From NCBI GenBank assembly GCA_035640355.1, contig DASQWI010000001.1, forward strand, positions 1-64,000: a stretch of 64,000 bases of DNA, in the 5' to 3' direction. Position 1 is the first letter of the stretch; each line of letters begins with the position of its first letter. Shown here in pieces: positions 42,425 to 50,277 of the stretch. A program made the position numbers and the translations under genes. The stretch is from Actinomycetota bacterium (GTDB taxonomy: Bacteria; Actinomycetota; UBA4738; HRBIN12). Under the pieces are notes generated by a model that had not been told where the DNA came from, did not search any database, and saw only the letters and a list, made by a program, of their open reading frames with translations.

Positions 42425-43197
42425 GCGGGCCCGCGGGCGTGACCGCGCTGGTGCTGGCCGAGACCGTCGCCGGCGGCCTCGCACTGGTCTTCGTCACACC
42501 GCTGTGGAACGAGGTCCGCCGCGGGTTCTTCGTCCTCACGTGCTCGATCCTCGCTCTGTTCTCGGCCGCGGTGTGGGGATCGGTCTCTGCCGGACGCGTC
42601 ACCGGCGACGACGCAGGGACGTGGTCGCTTCGTCTGGCATCCGCCCTCACGTTCGTCCTCCTCGCCGTGGTCGTGCTGCTCGTCGTTCGACGCGCGACGT
42701 GGGCGCGGTTCGTCGGGTACGCCGCGGCGCCGCTCGCCGTGGGGTTGCTCGGTGCGATGGCCGGAACCGCAGATGGTTCGTGGCTCGTCGCGTTCCTCCA
42801 GCTCCTCGCCGGAGCCGCGTTCCTCGGCGCGGTCCTCGACGGCCTGCTGCTCGGCCACTGGTACCTGACCGATCGGGGGCTCACACGGGCGCCGATCAAC
42901 CGGTACACGAACCTGCTCCTGGTAGGCGTCGCGCTCGAGGCAAGCGCGCTCGTCCTTGGCGGGTTCGGGCCGACGGAGGCGACGCCCGAGTTCAATCCAC
43001 TGCTCACGTCCGCCGGTCTGGCGTCGTGGATCGCGCTGGGCATGGTCGCTGCGACCGCGCTGATCGGCGTGATGATCCGGATCACGTTGCGTGGGCCACG
43101 GGCGTCCGCCGTTCAGGCCGCGACGGGGTTCTTCTACCTGGCCGTCATCACGGCGACGACGGCGGAGTTCGCCGCGAAGGTCGGGTTCCTCGGCTGA
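42421..43197 (+). CDS. Polytopic membrane protein of unknown function
   Basis: A 258-residue protein with about eight hydrophobic helices spread over its whole length. The loop LLLGHWYLTDRGLTRAPINR in the middle has conserved-looking His and Arg residues. No family is recognised. It is the first of four genes that overlap or nearly touch (42421-45220), followed by a CPBP-type protease three bases later. It could be a membrane partner or substrate of that protease; there is no direct evidence. Confidence 0.65.
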   Translation: MSGPAGVTALVLAETVAGGLALVFVTPLWNEVRRGFFVLTCSILALFSAAVWGSVSAGRVTGDDAGTWSLRLASALTFVLLAVVVLLVVRRATWARFVGYAAAPLAVGLLGAMAGTADGSWLVAFLQLLAGAAFLGAVLDGLLLGHWYLTDRGLTRAPINRYTNLLLVGVALEASALVLGGFGPTEATPEFNPLLTSAGLASWIALGMVAATALIGVMIRITLRGPRASAVQAATGFFYLAVITATTAEFAAKVGFLG

Positions 43198-43200
43198 GCG

Positions 43201-43824
43201 ATGGAGGAGACGGTCGTCGCCGTAGGAGTCGTGGCCGAGGCGACGGCGTGGTGGTTCGTTTCGGCACGGGGGTCCGAAGTGTGGCGCGTTGTCACGCCCG
43301 TGCTCGTGGCGTTGGCCGTCGCCGCGTTCGTGTTCGGTCCGCCGGTGTGGTCGTCCGAGGCGAGCCCGGTCGTCGCGGCGGCCGTGGGGATCGGCGCGGG
43401 CGTCGCGTTCTACGGTGCCACGCGTGCATTCGTGGCCGTCACTCGGTCGTGGCATGCGTTCCGTCGGCACACGGCGGAGCTCTACGCGTTGCGAGGCGAC
43501 CTCTCGCTCGCCGCGGCGCTCGTGCTCTCGGTCGGAGTGACGGTGACGGCGGAGGAGGTGTTCTGGCGCGGGTTCGCGCAGCCCGAGCTGGCGCGGACGT
43601 TCGAGCCGTCGGTCGGGGCAGTCGTCGCCTGGGCGGCCTTCGTCGCGGCGAATGCCCCGAGCCGCAACCTGGCCGTCCTCGCCAGCGCGGTCGTCGGCGG
43701 GCTCGTGTGGAGTGCGCTGGGGTGGTGGAGCGGCGGCGCACTCGCGCCGCTCGGTTGCCACGTCGTGTGGACCGGACTGATGCTCTCGTTCCCCGTCGTG
43801 TCGCGCGAGGCCGTCTCGTTGTGA
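43201..43824 (+). CDS. CPBP-family intramembrane metalloprotease (Abi-like)
   Basis: A 207-residue membrane protein with about five helices. The CPBP active-site motif EExxxR is seen in VTAEEVFWRGFAQPEL (about residues 116-131), and a later membrane His lies in LAPLGCHVVWTG near the C-terminus; together they would bind the zinc of a glutamic-type intramembrane protease. Family members process prenylated proteins or bacteriocin-like peptides or regulate anti-sigma factors. The ATG is 43201; the stop overlaps the next start (GTGA at 43821). Confidence 0.8.
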   Translation: MEETVVAVGVVAEATAWWFVSARGSEVWRVVTPVLVALAVAAFVFGPPVWSSEASPVVAAAVGIGAGVAFYGATRAFVAVTRSWHAFRRHTAELYALRGDLSLAAALVLSVGVTVTAEEVFWRGFAQPELARTFEPSVGAVVAWAAFVAANAPSRNLAVLASAVVGGLVWSALGWWSGGALAPLGCHVVWTGLMLSFPVVSREAVSL

Positions 43825-44768
43825 CCGAGATCCCGCTCCCGGCCGGACGGCTCCTCGACGCGGGCGAGCTGTGCTACGTCGCCGCACCGGCAGCCGTTCC
43901 CCACGTCACGCCGATGGTGTTCGCGTTCGCTGAAGGGCGACTGTGGGTGACGACGTCTCGTCGTTCGCTCAAGGCGCGCTTCTGGCGGACCGATCCTCGG
44001 TACTCCGGCCTCGTCCGTGCAGGGAGCACCGCGCTGATCATCACCGGTACGGCCACAACGCACGATGCCCTCGATCCGCGATCCTGGCGCCGTTCGCTGA
44101 GCGGCGCGCCGCTGCTCGCCATGGCCTCTGCGCGGTTCACGCGGAAGAACGCGCGGTTCTTCGCCGGATACGCGTTCGACGCGCACAAGGTTCCGTTTGC
44201 ATGGACGCCCCCGGGTCGCGTGTTCGTCGAGCTCGCGATCGAACGTTCAGCATTGGTCGAAGGAGACGGCGTCCAGAGATGGGGGGAGTGGCACGATCGA
44301 GTGGATAGTCGAGATCGATTCCGCGCGTCGCGGACCGGCCGAGCCGCGTTCGAGGCGATCCCTCGGTCGGTCAGAGATGCGGTGGGAACGATGGGAGCCG
44401 GCGCGCTTGCCGTCGACGGTGGGAGCGGACCCGTCGTTCTGCCGGCGCGGTGGACGGTCGACGGCGCAGCGATCTACGCGGTCGTGCCGGAAGGGACCCT
44501 GTCACTCGCCGACGTGACGACGGCGAGCGTTCCCGTCGCGCTCTGCATCGACCGACCGTCGACGTGGCGCGCGAGAGAGATGGTCGGCGCGATGGCCCGG
44601 GGCGAGGGCGAGATCCACGTCGTCGATCGGCTTCAGAGCGGCGCGACGTCGGCGCGCGCGGTGGTGCGCGCGGCCGGGGCCGAAGGCGACTCGGTCGTCG
44701 TTCGCATCCGTGCATCCCAATTCGTGTGGTGGCACGGATGGGACAGCGGAACGGTGTCCGCGGCATGA
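43821..44768 (+). CDS. FMN-binding split-barrel (pyridoxamine-oxidase-like) protein
   Basis: A 315-residue protein. The first 110 residues look like a split barrel: LDAGELCYVAAPAAVPHVTP, VFAFAEGRLWVTTSRRSLKA and STALIITGTATTHD match the flavin-nucleotide-binding fold. A second, similar half may follow (GGSGPVVLPARWTVDGAAIY and VPVALCIDRPSTWRAREMVG). Flavin or F420 binding is expected by family; no activity is known. It starts with GTGA overlap behind the CPBP protease and overlaps the SRPBCC gene (ATGA at 44765), so it is part of that operon. Confidence 0.7.
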   Translation: MTEIPLPAGRLLDAGELCYVAAPAAVPHVTPMVFAFAEGRLWVTTSRRSLKARFWRTDPRYSGLVRAGSTALIITGTATTHDALDPRSWRRSLSGAPLLAMASARFTRKNARFFAGYAFDAHKVPFAWTPPGRVFVELAIERSALVEGDGVQRWGEWHDRVDSRDRFRASRTGRAAFEAIPRSVRDAVGTMGAGALAVDGGSGPVVLPARWTVDGAAIYAVVPEGTLSLADVTTASVPVALCIDRPSTWRAREMVGAMARGEGEIHVVDRLQSGATSARAVVRAAGAEGDSVVVRIRASQFVWWHGWDSGTVSAA

Positions 44769-45220
44769 CCCAGGTGTCGGTCGCCGTCGAGATCGACGCC
44801 CCACCCGAACGCGTGTGGGAGGTCATCTCGGCTCCGAAGAACCTGCCGCACTGGCAGCGACACATCTCGCGGGTGATCGGCGCGCCGCGGAACGGCCTTC
44901 GGCAGGGCACGACCTACGCGATCGAGCTCCGGTTCCTCACGGTTCGGGCCAAGGTGCGCGCCCGCATTCTGGAATGGGAACCCCCGCGCCGAGTGTCGGT
45001 GGAGCTCCGCGGCGTGATCGACGGGAGCGTCACGTCGACCGTCGAGCCGATCGGTCGGGGGCGGAGCCGTCTGGAGCACGTCGTCGACTACCGATTTCGC
45101 GGGGGTCCGCTCGGTTCGGTCGCGGCGGGGAGCCTTCGAACGGTCGGCGGCGCGCGCTACGTCCTTCGCCACGGGACGCTCGCGCAGAAGCGAGAGATCG
45201 AGACCGGCCGATCCGGCTAG
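44765..45220 (+). CDS. SRPBCC-family protein, last gene of the membrane operon
   Basis: A 151-residue helix-grip protein: VAVEIDAPPERVWEVISAPK, LPHWQRHISRV, then strands (TYAIELRFLTVRAKVRARI), SRLEHVVDYRF and a C-terminal helix. It resembles ligand-binding SRPBCC proteins such as actinobacterial polyketide cyclase-like proteins. ATG 44765 overlaps the preceding stop. The stop TAG (45218-45220) shares bases with the stop of the convergent LapA-like gene. Ligand unknown. Confidence 0.78.
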   Translation: MTQVSVAVEIDAPPERVWEVISAPKNLPHWQRHISRVIGAPRNGLRQGTTYAIELRFLTVRAKVRARILEWEPPRRVSVELRGVIDGSVTSTVEPIGRGRSRLEHVVDYRFRGGPLGSVAAGSLRTVGGARYVLRHGTLAQKREIETGRSG

Positions 45221-45534
45221 TCGGTCTGGTCTTCCTCGCGTTTTCGCAGCCACTTTCGTTGAAGCCGCGTCGGCCGCCCCGTGAAGTAGCCGATGACGAA
45301 CCCGAGCGCAGCGGCGACCACGATGACGGTGACCACACGCGCCCGCGTCTCGTACAGCAGGAAGCTCACGCGTACGGGTACGAAGTTGGCGATGGCGAAC
45401 GCGATGAGGACGATGGCAAAAAGGACGATGACCACGTGCCGAGGCCGGATGCCATCGCGTTTCGGTTCGGGCGGCTGCGCGCCCTCGATGCGGCGGTCAC
45501 GATCGTCGGGCTCGAGGTCGTCGCTTCGTCGCAT
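45217..45534 (-). CDS. LapA/DUF1049-like small membrane protein
   Basis: A 105-residue protein with an acidic/basic N-terminal 30 residues, two transmembrane helices (HVVIVLFAIVLIAFAIANFV and VVTVIVVAAALGFVIGYFTG) and a short basic tail ending RKREEDQTD. The FVPVRVSFLLYE segment between the helices is the usual LapA-type pattern. Such proteins are small envelope or LPS-assembly-like components of unclear role in actinobacteria. ATG 45534 is the best start. Confidence 0.72.
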   Translation of the reverse strand: MRRSDDLEPDDRDRRIEGAQPPEPKRDGIRPRHVVIVLFAIVLIAFAIANFVPVRVSFLLYETRARVVTVIVVAAALGFVIGYFTGRPTRLQRKWLRKREEDQTD

Positions 45535-45606
45535 CCGCCGATCCCTTCTCGTCGCGCCGGCTTCGCCGGCGGTTCCTCGAGCGGCTGCCGCCGCTCGACC
45601 GTCGCA

Positions 45607-45612
45607 TATCAT
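45607..45612 (+). promoter_or_regulatory. -10 box TATCAT, leaderless promoter of the PAP2 gene
   Basis: TATCAT, seven bases, then GTG 45620. Confidence 0.55.
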
Positions 45613-45619
45613 CGCGCAC

Positions 45620-46198
45620 GTGAAGGCGCGCAACGCGTTCCAGGCCATCGCACTCACCGGGGCCGCTCTCGGCGTGGCCGCGTGGACGTCGTCGCCGAAG
45701 GGCCGCGAGCTCGACCTGCGGGCGTTCAAGGAGCTGAACCGCGATCGCGGTCCCGCCGCCGACGCTCTGTTCGGCGGCATCACAGAGCTCGGATCGATCT
45801 GGGCATCGGCCGGCGCTGCCGCGGTGCTCGCTGTCGGGGGGCGTCGTCGCGCAGCCGCCCGCGGTCTCGCCGCTGCCGGCGTCGCGTGGCTCGCCGGTCA
45901 GGGACTGAAGCGAGTCGTCGGCCGCGCGCGCCCGTACCTCGACGATCGCGAAGGTACTCGACTGCTCATCGGAGAACCTCGCGCAACGTCGTGGCCGAGC
46001 AGTCATCCGGCGGTGTTGGTCGCGTTCGTCACCGTCGCCGGGCGAGAGTTCCGCGTCGGCGCTCTCGGCCGAACGGGTCTAGCGGCGATCGCGGGGCTCG
46101 TCGGCGTGTCACGCTCGTACCTGGGCGTGCATTACCCGTCCGACGTGGTCGGGGGGTTGCTGCTCGGCCGTGCTGTCGGCGTCGCGCTGAGCGACTGA
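45620..46198 (+). CDS. PAP2-family phosphatase (undecaprenyl/phosphatidate type)
   Basis: A 192-residue membrane phosphatase. The three-part PAP2 signature is present: KRVVGRARP, a WPSSHP (histidine) motif and SRSYLGVHYPSDVVGG with the nucleophile histidine. It has fewer and less hydrophobic helices than large PAP2 proteins. It would dephosphorylate a lipid phosphate, such as undecaprenyl diphosphate or phosphatidate. GTG 45620 is chosen by the TATCAT spacing. Confidence 0.87.
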   Translation: MKARNAFQAIALTGAALGVAAWTSSPKGRELDLRAFKELNRDRGPAADALFGGITELGSIWASAGAAAVLAVGGRRRAAARGLAAAGVAWLAGQGLKRVVGRARPYLDDREGTRLLIGEPRATSWPSSHPAVLVAFVTVAGREFRVGALGRTGLAAIAGLVGVSRSYLGVHYPSDVVGGLLLGRAVGVALSD

Positions 46199-46210
46199 CG
46201 GTTCGTTCGT

Positions 46211-46216
46211 TACAGT
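46211..46216 (+). promoter_or_regulatory. -10 box TACAGT, leaderless promoter of the VOC gene
   Basis: TACAGT, seven bases, then ATG 46224. Confidence 0.55.
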
Positions 46217-46223
46217 CGGCTCG

Positions 46224-46583
46224 ATGCTTCGTGTTGGCTCGATCGTAATCCGCGTCGACGACCTTGTGCGGCAGACGACCTTCTGGTCGGCCGCGCTCGA
46301 CTACGTTCCTCGCGACGACCCGACGACGGACGACTTCGTCCTGCTTCGCCCGCGAGACGGCATCGGACCGAACTTGTCGTTGGACCGCGTCCGTTCGGAA
46401 GTGCACATCCCGCCGAGGATCCATCTCGACCTCTACGCGGAGGATCAAGCAGCGGAGATCGAACGGCTGAAAGCACTCGGCGCTACGGAGGTGCACTGGG
46501 ACAAGTTGCCGCCGGACGCGGACTACGTGATCCTCGCCGACCCCGAGGGCAACCGCTTCTGCGTCGTGTATGCCGGCGACTAG
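46224..46583 (+). CDS. VOC-family protein (glyoxalase-like)
   Basis: A 119-residue single VOC module pair: LRVGSIVIRVDDLVRQTTFW, PNLSLDRVRSEVHIPPRIHL, DLYAEDQAAEIERLKALGA and YVILADPEGNRFCVV. The DPEGNxFCVV ending is the usual signature of the glyoxalase/bleomycin-resistance superfamily. Candidate ligands include H in RIHLDL and the E in DPEG. The biochemical role is unknown. It is monocistronic, in front of lgt, which has its own promoter. Confidence 0.8.
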   Translation: MLRVGSIVIRVDDLVRQTTFWSAALDYVPRDDPTTDDFVLLRPRDGIGPNLSLDRVRSEVHIPPRIHLDLYAEDQAAEIERLKALGATEVHWDKLPPDADYVILADPEGNRFCVVYAGD

Positions 46584-46617
46584 CGACCGTCGCGGCGGTC
46601 GCTACATCGGCCGGGGA

Positions 46618-46623
46618 TAGACT
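46618..46623 (+). promoter_or_regulatory. -10 box TAGACT, leaderless promoter of lgt
   Basis: TAGACT, eight bases, then ATG 46632. Confidence 0.55.
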
Positions 46624-46631
46624 CGCGCGCG

Positions 46632-47567
46632 ATGGATGCCGTCCTTGGCGCGATCGGGTGGCCGGTGATCGACCGATTCCAGCTGTTCGGCGACCTGGCG
46701 ATCAGCCCGCACGGGATCGGAATCGCCGTCGGGTACCTGTTCGGCGCGTGGATCCTGTCGCACGAGGGGCCGAAACGCGGCCTGTCGGTCGACCACATCA
46801 ACTCGATGGTGTTCTGGTCGCTCGTCGGCACGATCATCGGCGCCCGACTGTTCTACGTGATCGGCCACTTCTCGGAGTTCGACTCGGTCGGCGAGGCGCT
46901 CGCGCTTTGGCGCGGCGGCCTGACGCTTCTCGGCGGGATCGCTGGCGCCGTGCTCATCAACGTCCCGTTGATGCGCCGATACGGCTACTCGTTCTTCCAG
47001 GTGTTGGACGGCGCGGTGATCGGTCTGTCGTTCGGCATCGCGTTCGGGCGCATCGGCGACCTGATCATCGGGGACCACCTCGGCAAGCCCACGTCGTGGG
47101 CCCTCGCATGGCAGTACCAGGGCGGCGACCTGGCCGGATTCGGGTGCGTCGCGGACGTATGCCGGGCCACGCTCGAAGGCGGACAGCTGCTCGAGATCAC
47201 CCGGAACGGAGCAACGCTCACGTCCGCCAGCGGCGAGCTTCTCAGTTCGGGTGTGGGTGTTCACCAGACCGCGCTGTACGACATGTTCAGCGCGACGCTG
47301 CTGTTCCTGTTGCTCTACGCGTTGTCCAGGACGCCGAGGCGCCTGGGCGTCCTCACGCTCACGTTCGGGGCGTGGTACGGCGCGTCGCGCGTGATCGAGG
47401 ATTTCTTGCGGGTGGACAAGCTGTGGTTCGGCTTGACGGGAAGCCAGTGGACGGGTCTGACCGTGTCGCTGATCTGCATCGCCTCGCTGATCGTGTGGTC
47501 CGTTCGGGGTTCGCCACACGATGAAGACGAACCGATCGCCGAGGAGTCGATCGTCGACGAACGATGA
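46632..47567 (+). CDS. lgt: Prolipoprotein diacylglyceryl transferase
   Basis: A 311-residue membrane enzyme that attaches diacylglycerol to the lipobox cysteine of prolipoproteins (the cupredoxin at 20781 is one candidate client). It has seven or more helices. The Lgt signature GRIGDLIIGDHLGKPTSWAL is present, together with ISPHGIGIAVGYL at the start and HQTALYDMFSATLLF near the C-terminus. The C-terminus is a charged cytoplasmic tail. The stop codon lies inside a hairpin that probably ends the transcript. Confidence 0.93.
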   Translation: MDAVLGAIGWPVIDRFQLFGDLAISPHGIGIAVGYLFGAWILSHEGPKRGLSVDHINSMVFWSLVGTIIGARLFYVIGHFSEFDSVGEALALWRGGLTLLGGIAGAVLINVPLMRRYGYSFFQVLDGAVIGLSFGIAFGRIGDLIIGDHLGKPTSWALAWQYQGGDLAGFGCVADVCRATLEGGQLLEITRNGATLTSASGELLSSGVGVHQTALYDMFSATLLFLLLYALSRTPRRLGVLTLTFGAWYGASRVIEDFLRVDKLWFGLTGSQWTGLTVSLICIASLIVWSVRGSPHDEDEPIAEESIVDER

Positions 47568-47589
47568 GGCGATGAGAGTCGCTTCGTCG
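47562..47589 (+). terminator. Hairpin at the end of lgt
   Basis: cgatgaggcga (47562-47572) pairs with tcgcttcgtcg (47579-47589) over 11 positions if two G-U pairs are allowed, with a six-base loop. The lgt stop lies in the stem. On the opposite strand the wobble pairs become mismatches, so it should favour plus-strand transcripts. Confidence 0.45.
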
Positions 47590-47611
47590 GGTGCGAGGGT
47601 CGAGGACCGCG

Positions 47612-48781
47612 CTAGTGCGCGTGCCCGTGGTGGCCTCCGGCGGCGACTGCGCCGGGGCTGGCCATGAGCGGAAGCGGCCTGCCGACCTTCGAACGCGTGG
47701 CTCGCGCCAGCTCTCGTCCAGCGGTCCGAAGCGCTTCACCCGCGGGCGAGTCGGGGTCGGTGACGACGATCGGGGCGCCGACGTCGCCGCCGTGACGGAC
47801 GTCGGGAACCAGCGGAACCTGGGCGAGGAGCGGAACGCCGAGCGTGTCTGCCGCTTCCTGACCACCGCCCTCGCCGAAGATGCGCTCGCGCTCGCCGCAG
47901 TGCGGACAGACGAACCACGACATGTTCTCGATCACGCCGATGGGGCGGAGCTGTGTGCGCTCGGCCATCTTGCCCGCTCGCTCGGCGACCTTCCGCGCCG
48001 CTTCCTGTGGCGTGGTGACCACGAGCATCGACGCGCCCGGCAGGAACGACGCGAGGGAGATGGACACGTCGCCGGTCCCGGGCGGCAGGTCGCAGAGCAG
48101 GAACTCGAGGTCGCCCCAATACACGTCGCCGAGGAACTGCTCGATGGCCTTGTGGAGCATCGGGCCGCGCCAGATGACCGGGGTCTCCTCGGGAACGAAG
48201 AACCCCATCGAGATGACCTTCACGCCGTGCGACTCGAGTGGGAGGATCATCTCGTTGAACCCCACGGGTTGGCCCGAGACGCCCATCATGCGAGGCACGC
48301 TGAAACCCCATACGTCCGCGTCGAGGATGCCGACGCGGTATCCGTCGGCCGCGAGCGCGCACGCGAGGTTCACCGTGACGCTCGACTTTCCGACGCCGCC
48401 CTTCCCCGACGCGACGGCGATGACGGACGTCTCGCCGTCGGTGAAGAAGGTTCGTTGCTGCTGAGGCGCAGCTGCTGCGCCACCACGGAGCTTCGAGACG
48501 AGCTCGGCCCGCTGCTGCTCGCTCATCGGGGACAGCGAGACGTCGACGCTACGCACGCCTTCGAGCGGCGCGAGCGCCTGTGTGACGTCGCTCGTGATGC
48601 GGTCTTTGAGCGGACACCCCTCGATCGTGATCAGGACGTCGACCCGGACATTTCCGTCGTCGACGTGGATGCCGGAGAGCATGCCGATGTCCTCGATCGG
48701 ACGGCCGATCTCGGGATCGAGCACGTTCCGGAGCGCCTGCCGGACCTGCTCCTCGCTGACGGGCTGAACGTCGACTGACAA
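47612..48781 (-). CDS. mrp: Mrp/ApbC-type P-loop Fe-S cluster carrier ATPase
   Basis: A 389-residue protein. An N-terminal DUF59/MIP18 domain (about 1-95, LRNVLDPEIGRPIEDIGML) precedes a deviant Walker A ASGKGGVGKSSVTVNLA (about 127-143) of the Mrp/Nbp35 family. LDADVWGFSVPRMMG and LLCDLPPGTGDVSISLA follow, and a CPHCGE motif near residue 287 provides the cluster-binding cysteines. It would bind and deliver Fe-S clusters in the cytosol. The start is TTG 48781 with GAGAGGG upstream. A histidine-rich end (HHGHAH) is also seen. It is divergent from a putative Fe-S-type HTH regulator. Confidence 0.92.
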   Translation of the reverse strand: MSVDVQPVSEEQVRQALRNVLDPEIGRPIEDIGMLSGIHVDDGNVRVDVLITIEGCPLKDRITSDVTQALAPLEGVRSVDVSLSPMSEQQRAELVSKLRGGAAAAPQQQRTFFTDGETSVIAVASGKGGVGKSSVTVNLACALAADGYRVGILDADVWGFSVPRMMGVSGQPVGFNEMILPLESHGVKVISMGFFVPEETPVIWRGPMLHKAIEQFLGDVYWGDLEFLLCDLPPGTGDVSISLASFLPGASMLVVTTPQEAARKVAERAGKMAERTQLRPIGVIENMSWFVCPHCGERERIFGEGGGQEAADTLGVPLLAQVPLVPDVRHGGDVGAPIVVTDPDSPAGEALRTAGRELARATRSKVGRPLPLMASPGAVAAGGHHGHAH

Positions 48782-48793
48782 CAGGGGACCCTC

Positions 48794-48827
48794 TCGGACT
48801 TATCCTGATTCGGACGGTGCTGACCGT
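48794..48827. promoter_or_regulatory. Candidate operator between mrp and the HTH regulator
   Basis: The divergent intergenic region holds a direct repeat tcggac (48794-48799 and 48810-48815) and an inverted repeat acggt-gctg-accgt (48814-48827). No protein is known to bind here; this is the obvious place for autoregulation by the HTH gene. Confidence 0.3.
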
Positions 48828-48861
48828 GCTTAGTCCCATGGTACGTCGGGCTGCCGGGGGC

Positions 48862-48888
48862 GTCGACGCCGCCGAAGGTGGCGTCGAC
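48862..48888 (+). promoter_or_regulatory. Perfect hairpin in the 5' leader of the HTH regulator gene
   Basis: gtcgacgcc (48862-48870) and ggcgtcgac (48880-48888) form a nine-pair stem with a nine-base loop; outer gggct/agccc could extend it with a bulge. It ends eight bases before the GGAGG ribosome site at 48897-48901, close enough to affect initiation. Function is not known. Confidence 0.45.
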
Positions 48889-48907
48889 AGCCCGGCGGAG
48901 GTTGCCG

Positions 48908-49594
48908 ATGCCGACGCATGAGGCGGAATCGCTCGCCGTGCACAAGGCCCTCGCCGACGACACGCGGTTCCGGCTGTTCCGGTATCTGGGGCTCTCCGGC
49001 CGTCCCGTGTCCGTACGCGAGCTCTCGACCCGGCTCTCGCTGCACCCCAACACGCTCCGGCCGCACCTACGGCGCCTCGAAGAGGCGGGACTCGTCCGCC
49101 GTGAGACCCGAAAGGGTGCAACGACGGTCGGCCGGCCGCAGACGCTGTACGTGGCCGTCGACCGGGACGACCACGAAGGCCGTGACTACCGCCTGCTCGC
49201 CGAGATCCTCACCGGCCTGGCAACCGGCACGAAAGCGCGTGGTCGTGCCCAGGACCTTGCCCGTGACTGGGGCCGGTATCTCGCCGTTCAAGGTGGCCCC
49301 AAGCCCGGCACTCGCCTGTCGGCGCGTGGAAACCTTGCCGTGCTCCAGGGCGCGATGGCGCGTGCGGGGTTCGACCCGCGCTTCCGCCGAGCGGGCCGCG
49401 GGGCGGTCGAGGTCTCACTCCGCGACTGCCCGTTTCGAGATCTGCTCGACGATCATCGAGATCTGGTGTGTGTGATCCATCGCGGGCTGGTCGAGGGAAT
49501 GCTCGAGGCACTCCAGCCGAGGCTCGAGCTCGCCTCGTTCGAGCCGTTCGCGGAGCGAACGATCTGTCGGTTCGTCGCCCGAGGCGAGGGCTGA
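48908..49594 (+). CDS. ArsR/SufR-like helix-turn-helix regulator
   Basis: A 228-residue protein with an N-terminal winged helix (about 10-90: HKALADDTRFRLFRYLGLSG, LSTRLSLHPNTLRPHLRRLE) and a C-terminal ligand domain. The segment RDCPFRDLLDDHRDLVCVIH has Cys and His spaced as in SufR-like Fe-S-sensing regulators, and a further Cys lies in TICRFVARGE at the end. An Fe-S cofactor is therefore plausible, but the exact ligand set is not certain. It is divergent from mrp, an Fe-S carrier gene, which suggests autoregulated control of cluster metabolism. ATG 48908 with GGAGG six bases upstream is the start. Confidence 0.78.
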   Translation: MPTHEAESLAVHKALADDTRFRLFRYLGLSGRPVSVRELSTRLSLHPNTLRPHLRRLEEAGLVRRETRKGATTVGRPQTLYVAVDRDDHEGRDYRLLAEILTGLATGTKARGRAQDLARDWGRYLAVQGGPKPGTRLSARGNLAVLQGAMARAGFDPRFRRAGRGAVEVSLRDCPFRDLLDDHRDLVCVIHRGLVEGMLEALQPRLELASFEPFAERTICRFVARGEG

Positions 49595-49595
49595 C

Positions 49596-49631
49596 GGTCC
49601 GTCGAGGCCGCCGTCGCGGCCTCGACGGACC
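49596..49631. terminator. Perfect 14-bp bidirectional terminator hairpin
   Basis: ggtccgtcgaggcc (49596-49609) pairs perfectly with ggcctcgacggacc (49618-49631) around an eight-base loop. It sits between the convergent HTH regulator and cupredoxin genes and should stop transcription in both directions. No T-run follows on either side. Confidence 0.75.
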
Positions 49632-49645
49632 GCCGACTGCGACCC

Positions 49646-50212
49646 TCAGGCGTCCCGCTGCTTGGCCCGTCGTGTGATCAGTCCGATCGCCAGGCCGGCC
49701 GCGACGCCGATCGCGCCGCCCGCAAGCCATCCCGTCGTGGCACTCGTCGATGATGACTCCGTCGTCGACGCGGCCGCGACCTCGGTGCTCGTATCAGCGG
49801 TGCTCGTGTCGGTCTCGGAAACGACCGGAGTTCCGCCCGCAAGCGCCTTTCCGTTCCCCACCACGATCGCGCCGACCATCCCCGGGTGGTACTGGCACGC
49901 GAACGGGTACACGCCGGCCTCGGCGAACGTCGTCTGGAACGAGTCGCCTTGGTTCAGGTCGTTGAGGTGTCCCCACGTCACGGCGGAGACGTTGTGGGCG
50001 TAGGGGTCGAGGTTGACGAACGTCACCGTGTCACCGGGGTCGACCTCCAGCGTCGTCGGGCCGAAGCACCCGTCGGCGATCTCCACGGTGTCTCCCTCGC
50101 CGGTCGTGGCGTCACCGTGACAGCCACCTCCACCGGCGACCGCAGGGGCGGCGGGGGCCGCGAGTGCCGCAACCGCGGTCGCGGCGATGACGAACAGCAT
50201 GCGACGTCGCAT
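49646..50212 (-). CDS. Secreted cupredoxin with C-terminal membrane anchor
   Basis: A 188-residue protein: signal peptide (1-26, ending APAVA), a cupredoxin domain with type I copper ligands H73 in PYAHN and C106, H109 and M112 in FACQYHPGM, a Thr/Ser-rich linker (about 128-158), then a C-terminal membrane helix TGWLAGGAIGVAAGLAIGLI followed by RRAK. A disulfide between C31 and C49 is possible. It should be a membrane-tethered, outward-facing plastocyanin-like electron carrier. The anchor is not the usual lipid anchor. Confidence 0.85.
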   Translation of the reverse strand: MRRRMLFVIAATAVAALAAPAAPAVAGGGGCHGDATTGEGDTVEIADGCFGPTTLEVDPGDTVTFVNLDPYAHNVSAVTWGHLNDLNQGDSFQTTFAEAGVYPFACQYHPGMVGAIVVGNGKALAGGTPVVSETDTSTADTSTEVAAASTTESSSTSATTGWLAGGAIGVAAGLAIGLITRRAKQRDA

Positions 50213-50277
50213 GGCGTCTCCTCTCGGGTGAGGTCGTGCCGTCTACACCGGATGTGGCCGTCGGGTTCCCGGGACGT

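Noticed and set aside
42352-43887. 511-codon minus-strand frame opposite the membrane operon
   Set aside because: Extremely Arg/Asp-rich shadow; the plus strand has membrane helices and a CPBP active site.
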